This document shows, piece after piece, positions 56,508-64,000 of a DNA stretch of 64,000 nucleotides. The position numbers and the translations under genes were made by a program. The notes under the pieces are model-generated. The model ran no database searches, was not told the origin of the DNA, and saw only the letters and a list, made by a program, of their open reading frames with translations. Every line of letters starts with the position of its first letter. Within the stretch, counting starts at the first letter, position 1. Where the stretch lies: NCBI GenBank assembly GCA_963932465.1, contig OZ010794.1, positions 446,912,502-446,976,501 on the forward strand. Reading direction: 5' to 3'. The DNA comes from Maratus speciosus (lineage: Eukaryota > Arthropoda > Arachnida > Araneae > Salticidae).

Positions 56508-59028
56508 TAGGCCTGGGCCTTAAATCGATTTAAAGCTTACATCGGAAATCCGATTTAACCATTGGTCTTAAATCGATTTAAGCTAAAATCGGAAATCGCG
56601 ATTTAGCTAATGTCAAATCGCGATTTAGCCAATGTCTTAAATCGCGATTTAGCCAATGTCTTAAATCGCGATTTAGCCATTATCTTAAATCGCGATTTAG
56701 CCATTATCTTAAATCGCGATTTAGCCATTATCTTAAATCGCGATTTAGCCATTATCTTAAATCGCGATTTAGCCATTGTCTTAAATCGCGATTTAGCCAT
56801 TGTCTTAAATCGCGATTTAGCCATTGTCTTAAATCGCGATTTAGCCATTGGCTTTAAATCGATTTAAAACAAAATACTGATTCAGAGCTAACATCGGAAA
56901 AACGATTTATCTACTTTGATGTATCTACCACTTACATGGCAAGCTGGTGTTAAATCGATTTAGGATGATCCGATTTAAGCAAACATCGCAAGCCTCCATG
57001 CTTTCCGATTTAAGGAAAACAAGGCAAGCTGGTGTTAAATCGATTTAGCAGGATCCGATTTAAAAGAACATCGAGCCTCAATCCTCTCCGATTTAAGAAA
57101 ACAATGATTTAAGTAAGAATTGATATTCATTTATTTACTTTGTAAACAAGATTCAGAGTTTAGGAGATTGGAATGTGTATTTTTCAGAAATTAAGAACTT
57201 ATATAGTGGAAAGTTGAAAGGAAAAAGTAATGTTTAAATCTTAAAATCCAAATTCATCGAATTTCAATTTACATGCTAATGCAATTTTTTGATGATAAAT
57301 TAAGTTTTCACATATGTGAGTAATATTGCAATATGTATTTTTTATTTTCCAATATTCTGTTATTAATTAAAATGTTTTAAAGTAGAATCCTGCATTGTTT
57401 CAAAAGATTGTTTCCTGAAATTCATTCAGCATTTATATGATTAAAAATAATAAAGTTTTATATTTAAAATCCAAACTCATCGACTTGCAGTTTATACTTT
57501 TATGCATTCTTATGATGAAAAATTCATTTTTGACATGTTTTAGTAATACTTTAACATTTATTTTTTATATTTTCTATTATTTTGTAATTAGTGGAATTAT
57601 TTTAAAGCATAGTCATGCATTATTTTGTGTATCACTATTTGGCCGTGATCCACATGAAATATTTTTCTTTTACTAATAATATTTTTTTCCTGAAATTGAT
57701 TGAGTATTTATGGTTGGAAAAAAAGAATAAAGTTTCACATTTAAAATCCAAATTCATTGAATTTCAGTTTTTATTTTTATGCATTCTTTTAATGAAACAT
57801 TCATTTTTCACATGTTTGGGTAATATTTTAATACATATTCTTTATTTTCTATCATTCTGTAATTAATTAAAATATTTTAAAATAGTCATGCATCAGGTTT
57901 CACATCTGATTTCAATGCCAGTCACATGGATTGAGTATCTTGCTGAAATTGATTCACTATTTATATCCAAATTCATCCATTTTTAGTTTATATTTTTTTG
58001 CATTATTTTCATGAAAAATTAATTTTGATATGTAAGGGTATTATGGGAATATTTGTTTTAATTTATTATTATTTTGTAATTAATTAAAAATACTTTAATA
58101 AAGTTCAGTAATGAGTCAAGTAACTTTATTTTTACAGCAGAATGAGGGAGGGCTGGAGGAGGCATTCATTAGATTTTTCTGCAGATCTGCGATTTTCTGC
58201 TTTTTTGACATTTTGTTATCATTAAAAAGAGATATATTTTAAGATTATATTTTATTACTAATCTTAAAGGATGGCAACGTCCGCGAAAAAAATCAGCAAT
58301 TTCAGTAATGTGCTCCAAGGCTCACACTTTCAATCCTTCTCCATCCACTATATAAATGTCAGCATTTATGTTAAACAAATCTTATTATAATCTAAAACTT
58401 AAAAAGATATAAAATTGCACTTTATTTCTCATATCGCCCCCCCCCTTTTTTTACTACTTTTCTCATCATGGTAAATGAATAGTTAAATTCATCATTGAAT
58501 TCTTTTAATATGCTTAAGTTTTACCTCAATAACTTTGTTAATCTGTGTCTGTAAAAAAAAAAAAAAGTGTATGTAGGCTGTTAGCAATGAAGTGCTATTT
58601 GGGTGGGTTAAGGGAAGTCCCCACCCCCCTTAAGGAATTTCGATTGTAGCAGACATAACAAGTCAGACAAAAATCATTTTCTTTTATAATACTTCTTATA
58701 GAATGAGTTTATAAAATGTATTACAATAGGTCACTAATTTTTAAAATGAAAAAAAAAAAAAAAAATAGTGTTTTGGGACATTCAAAGTTTTTTTATGTGT
58801 AAAATATACCTCTTTTCAAAATTATTTGAAAAATTAAAAGCTAAGTATACTAAATAATACAGGAAAGGGTGGGGGGCACATAAAGACCGTATTTTGTTAC
58901 TAAAAATTAAAAAATAGGCTTCCAGATTCTAAAATGTAAAATCGGTGTTAAATCGCGATTTAGCACTAAATCGCGATGTTAGATGGATGATAAATCGATT
59001 TAAGAAATTTCTACATCGCCCAGTCCTA
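56508..59028. mobile_element. Inner hAT-type element, 2.5 kb
   Basis: Exact 8-bp duplication ATCACAAT (56500-56507, 59029-59036). Ends TAGGCCTGGGCC and TCGCCCAGTCCTA, both followed inward by AAATCGATTTAA palindromes. Internal DNA is AT-rich without a transposase; three related blocks with AAAATCCAAATTCATCGAAT lie at about 57240, 57465 and 57745. Confidence 0.88.
56585..56865. repeat. 24-bp palindromic tandem array
   Basis: About 11 near-identical 24-bp units, each made of AAATCGCGATTT (a perfect 12-bp palindrome) plus AGCCATTATCTT or close variants. It sits at the left end of the inner hAT element; one AAATCGCGATTT unit also occurs near its right end (58950-58975). The ORFs on both strands (NRDLAI and AKSRFK repeats) are artefacts of the array. 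Confidence 0.92.
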
Positions 59029-62000
59029 ATCACAATATTAATTTAAAGTGGAGGAGCAGGGTGCAAGGAACATTTACAATTTTTGAAAGACAAATAACGT
59101 AGTAGCAAAAATTTAAATACGTAACAGAGGAGAAAGAAATGAATCATCATTTTTATACCTATTTGCTCATACAACATACTTTCTATTTATTCATTTATCT
59201 TTTTTTTTAATATATAGAATATTTTATAAATATTTTAAAACTAAATATAGAAAAAAATGAACCAATTGACCATTACCTTCATAAAGCAATAAACTATTTT
59301 AAAGATAGTATTTTCCTCAGTTTTATTATTATTAATTTTTTTAGCTTTCCATATTCACCTCCATTTAGTTTTCAGGTGTATGCTTAAATACGTGATTAAA
59401 GAAAGAAAAATCATTATGTAAAATAAAATTAAAAATTGTATACATAAAAAATTATAAAATATTCTTCTAGAATCTTCATAGAATTTTATTCCATTTTAGG
59501 CCAAGCACAGAAATTTTATAAAATGCAGAATTATTTTCATTGAAATATGCTTAAATTACATAAGACACAAAAAAAAAGTTTTGTGCATGAAAAATATTTT
59601 ATTTATCATGCATATATCAGCAGCTTCAGAGCTTAGATATCGTTATTGCTATATTTTTAAAGTATAAATATATGACCGATATATTGATAAATAATCCAGT
59701 CCTACTGTACAAGTTTCTAATGACTGCTATCAGGCTTTTAAATAATTTTATCAACAACGTAAGATGATCAAATTTCTCGAGTTCAAATAAGAGCATGCTG
59801 CTAATTAGTTTTATGGGAAATAAACCCAAAAGATTATGATGAGTGTGTAATAAGTTGGCAGTTCTTTTCTTTCTTACTTTTATTCTAAACCTAGCATTCG
59901 ATTTGTATTAGAATCCATGATGGATTTGGCACAATGATAAATTTAAGGGATGACCCAGAGGATTCTTAAGAAACTAAGATGACATCTTATGAGTATGTTT
60001 TGACATCATTTATTATTCATTGTGACATAAGTCACACTGTTTAGCCAAAGATTTTTTTTTATATGATCAAGTTCTTATGGTTGACGGGAAAGTAAGCAAG
60101 TATTAAAAATATAGTTAATCAAAATGTAAAACTGGAAGTTTTATGGGAATATACCTAATAATGGATAATAAAAGGAGAGAGAGAGAGAAAACTTGGATGT
60201 AAGTTTAAAAAATCTTTCTTTAGCATTTTAGAGCATATTATATCACCCCTGTAACAATTTAAATTAATGCATAAATATCAAAAACTCATTAGTAGTAGCA
60301 TTTTCAAAAATGTAAAAATTAACTTTAAAAATAAAATAATGATAGAAAACATTTGTGAAAAGTTTTTATTATTATTTGGTCAATAAATAAATGAAAAAGA
60401 ATTTACTTTTACAATTGTTGATATAATAAAATTTTAAGATATTTTTTTACAGGTCTTCCTAATGAACCTAAATGTAAATGCATCAAAAATATTTCTTTTA
60501 ATTTAAATATTATTCAAAATAATCTAAATATTCAAAATATTTTCAAAGAAATAATTTTATACTCATAATATTATCAATAAATTAAAAGAGAAATAGATTT
60601 ACTGTCTTGAATGGGCTGTTTAAACATGATACAGATGAAAATGGCAAACATACCAAAAACAAGGAAAATATTGTCTACACAAAATTAATGGCTACTGGTG
60701 TCTACCTTTATTCAAAAATATATTTGCAAAATTAAAGTAATTCACCTAACTGATGAAAAAAAGAAAGTATTAAAAGCCTACAAAAAGGCAGAGAAGAGGG
60801 CAAATAACAATTTTCAATAGTGCAAATTTTTCAAAGTGAGTTTAAATTAATGGTAAAATTTTAAGTGAAAACATAGATATTAAATGTAGGTTTTTAAATG
60901 AGCTAATCTGAAAATCTGTTAATGGAGAAAAATCCCCCTTTTAAAAAAGGGAAAAATGTATTAAAAAAGAGGGAAAAAATTATCACTTACTACTTAAATT
61001 ACTTTAATTGTACAAAGATTTTTTATTAAAAATAGTTGTCAATAACTGCCAATTTTACTTGATTAGCGCAAAAATTGCAATCACCAAGAGGAAGAGCTAT
61101 AGACTTAGATAAGATTTTCAATAGCCTGCTATCAGAAAATTATAATTTAAAAACCTATAGTGATAGTTTGTCAAAAAGCAAATTTATTTTTAAGCAAGAG
61201 TCAAAAGACTAGGGACCTAAAATAACAAATTGTTTAATTTTAAGTACACACACGTACATATGTGGGTTTGTGTGTGTGTGCATATGTCTGTAATAGCAAA
61301 AATTCATAGAAAAAATAAAATTAAATCCATACCATTAAAAAGATTTGCATTCATTTTTATAAAAAGTAAAAATTTAAAAGTATAAGAGCAGACACAGAGC
61401 TATAAAGCTTGGCTGTGGTAGTTAAATTACACTATTAATCTGCCAGTTTGAGGTGTTGCCAAATTGAATTTGTTAATTTCAATGGTATCATTAAAAGAAA
61501 AACTATACTAATCGGTACAACGTATGCATACCACCTTTGTACGATAAGTATCAACAACTGTACTCAAAAAAAAAATATTCAAAGGCTTCATTTTATAAAA
61601 ATCGTAATGAATAATTTCTCTAAAAACAAACGACTACAAGTTATAACTTAAGTTTCAAACGAACTAGCCACTAGCAAATAAAGAAAGCGTCCACACACCA
61701 GCAAGCTAAGTCATGAATAAGTGTAAAAGTAAAAAAAAAAATTTTTTTTTCCACCCTCTTTTAGAAATAATTCAATGTTCATCTTGAAAATCACGCCTAA
61801 TCTTCTGACTGCAATTCATGTTATTTCGCAAAAATTGCCGTTACAATACATTAAAATTGGCGTGGGTACCGAACTCGATTATAAAAAATTCCCTTTTTTT
61901 TTTTTAATGCTTGGTAGAAAGCATAAGCAAGTAAGTTTTACTAAAAAATATATAATTTTTGCTTTGTTTCTTTTATAAGATATGGCAACGGAAAAGGAAA

Positions 62001-64000
62001 AATGAAACATTATTTCAACTATCTTTTTAGGATTTCTAAATTGATTTCTCAACATGTAATTGTAAATTAACAGTAAATTATTAATTGATAAAATCATATT
62101 TTTAAATATTACATTCTTTATTTTTTTTAATTTATAAATTAATTTTCTTCTTTTTAGCCTTTAAAATGTTTCAATGTTGCAGTTTCACAACCATATGGCC
62201 TATTTTAGGAAGCATGTATTGGCACATCCTTAAATTAATTGCTGTTGAAACTTTTATGCAATTTTACGAGTTTCAGAGAATACTTGGCGATTTATCACTT
62301 GCGGCGGGCTAACGGTAAAATGTCTTAAAATATAATAAAGTTCTAAAAACATTAAAATATTGTATTGTTATCTGAAACACATCTATGAACGTAATTTTTT
62401 ATAATTCTAGCATATCAGGAAGTGGGTATAAAATCGATTACGAAATTCCATCTTTGCATACAAAAAACCGGTTGAATTAAATAAAAGAGTAAAAATAAAA
62501 CAAGCTCACGTGATACTTAGTTTAGTATCCTAATCGGTATTTATAAAACAAATAAAAATAATTTTCATTGACATTGTTAACAAAAGTAAAAAAATGTTAG
62601 TATTTTATACTGAAATAAAAATTAAATAGCAATCAAATAAGAGTTGAAGATACAAAAATTTTGCACATATAGTGATAAATCCGCTCATAATAAACCAATC
62701 AAATTTAAATTGCAATAAAATATTTATTTTTCTTTCTAATATATCGGAACAGTAAGTGCGGTTAATTCAGCGAGCTTACTAACTGAGAGCAAACGGATAT
62801 CTTATGAAAAAAAAAAAGCGTAAACAACTTGTAAAATGTAATCATTAAAACATAAAAAACGTCAATAAACATGAATAGGTCGCTTGAGATGTTTAATGAG
62901 ATCTTCTTCTCAGAGTAAACAACAAATCAAAAGCTTTTAAATCTTGCAATCGGGAGCCATAAACATATCCCGAGCGACGACTCAAATTATACCCTTGCCA
63001 AGAAAGAAACTGGTAAAATAATTTAACTTACGGGATTTTACAATGTATTTATAAATAAGTCACTTAAATCTGTATGTAGACGAAAAGGATACATAGCAGT
63101 GTAGTAACTCGTTATATCGCGCTTGTCGGGAGGCACGAAAAAAGCTCGATATAAACATGGGTATTAAAAAAACTCTTCAGAAAATTGAATGCGAGAGATT
63201 CAAATATAAAACTTAGAAAATGTTTCTTTTTGTTGTTTTTTCGTTGGCTAAAAAAGTCACTGTCCAGGAGTCTGTAAAGACTTTTGTCTCAGGGTCCTCT
63301 ATTTTGTGAAATTGTGAACAGCTTTTTTACATTTATGAAAAATCTAGTCCTAATTTTGTGAATTGGAAATGATCATTACATTCAAGTTATTTTTTTTATA
63401 TATCTTTTTAAGATATGTAAAATACATATATTTTCTTTGTATACATAAAAGTGCCAGGTCATATTTAACTTTTAAATGATTAATTTGAGAAAGGACTAGT
63501 TTAGAGCTGGAAAATTTTTGTAAAAGGCCTATTTTTAACACAAAGAATTTTGTGAAGAGTCCTCTTTTAAGGTGAAAAGTTTAGTGAAGAGAACTGTTTT
63601 GAAATGAAAAATTTTGCGAAGGATCCTTTAAAGGACCCAATTTCTTACTAAACAGATCCCTGCTGTCACAAACAAAAGTTCCCTGTTTACAGAATGATAA
63701 AGTCAATAACAGCTGAAAAAATCATTTACACTTGTTTCGACTGAAAATATCAAACATCTTGATATTTTGAAAATAAACACAGGGTACATATACATCGTGA
63801 TATATATATAACCATTATATAATTACAAATCATCACCGATTTCCAATTATTAAGGTTAAATTAATAAATTAGCTACAATTCATAAAATACAAATATATAT
63901 ATATATAATATTGTTATATAGTAATTAATTTAATAGTGCAATTTAGTTATTTTAAATAATGTAATTACTTTCTATTTATTTTATTTTATATTATATTAAT

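Larger units (their letters stand above)
56437..59704. mobile_element. Outer hAT-type element, 3.3 kb with insertion
   Basis: Starts TAGGGCTGGGCGATATCTG and ends with AATCCAGTCCTA; the 8-bp flanks are CTGTACAG (56429-56436) and CTGTACAA (59705-59712), one mismatch. It is split by the inner element at 56508-59028; without that it is about 750 bp, with AATATTG/CGATATAT motifs. Non-coding. Confidence 0.78.
56238..64000. other. Upstream or 5'-UTR intron region of BICRA
   Basis: No coding exon. A TTAACCACTTCACCGGC MITE end lies at 56350, then nested hAT elements (56437-59704). 59.8-63.1 kb is AT-rich with GA and GT microsatellites (60176-60188, 61265-61280). Around 63290-63651 are CAGGGTCCTCT and GATCCCTG ends enclosing GAAGAGTCCTCTTTT-type repeats, a probable old transposon. 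Promoter not identified. Confidence 0.6.

Noticed and set aside
56585..56865. CRISPR-like array
   Set aside because: The units are contiguous tandem repeats with no unique spacers, in a eukaryotic genome.
56603..56867. NRDLAI and AKSRFK repeat proteins
   Set aside because: Perfectly periodic products of the 24-bp tandem array, open on both strands because the unit is a multiple of three and lacks stops.
63291..63651. CAGGGTCC...GATCCCTG unit with GAAGAGTCCTC repeats
   Set aside because: Ends look inverted but no target duplication or coding was found; mentioned only within the upstream-region entry.

Overview
The window is AT-rich animal DNA with multi-kilobase introns, GT-AG splice sites and a dense load of DNA transposons. 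I read it as one large gene on the minus strand, filling the window from about 56.2 kb to beyond the left edge. The gene is the orthologue of vertebrate BICRA/GLTSCR1 (and paralogue BICRAL), a subunit specific to the non-canonical BAF (ncBAF/GBAF) chromatin-remodelling complex. Eleven coding exons can be placed by splice sites and continuous frame, giving about 1,283 residues. They start with the family N-terminus (MDDGGRCLADVINDP) and end inside the start of the conserved GLTSCR1 domain (exon at 733-874). The rest of that domain and the C-terminus lie left of position 1. The host is most likely an arthropod, perhaps a chelicerate such as a spider. This is inferred from gene type, base composition and transposon load, not proven.

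Layout, gene 5' to 3' (right to left). 56.24-64 kb: upstream or 5'-UTR intron DNA, including one hAT-type element inserted in another and a tandem array of a palindromic 24-bp unit. 56.19-54 kb: exons 1, 2 and the start of the 2.1-kb exon 3. 54.09-56.03 kb: intron with a pogo/Tigger-like element carrying a smaller element. 43.1-52.0 kb: intron 3 with hAT, pogo and minisatellite-bearing elements. 31.3-42.35 kb: intron 4, the most rearranged part, with several nested elements, a 1.8-kb minisatellite, a 665-bp foldback, an orphan 197-codon ORF and a repeated 15-bp motif. 24.3-31.1 kb: intron 5 with a deleted mariner and a long-TIR MITE. 15.4-23.8 kb: intron 7 with a complete 4.7-kb LTR retrotransposon. 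7.1-15.4 kb: intron 8 with a hAT element inside a diverged repeat array. 0.9-6.8 kb: intron 10 with MITEs and inverted repeats.

The only cellular gene I can support is the BICRA orthologue; every other coding stretch is transposon-derived. The least explained items are: the LTR element whose single ORF has an integrase zinc-binding module upstream of reverse transcriptase; the transposon family that carries and amplifies a TTTGACGAAATTTGCG minisatellite; and the 15-bp TGTCATGAGTGTTAC motif repeated seven times around an orphan ORF. No rRNA gene, intact tRNA gene or CRISPR array was seen.
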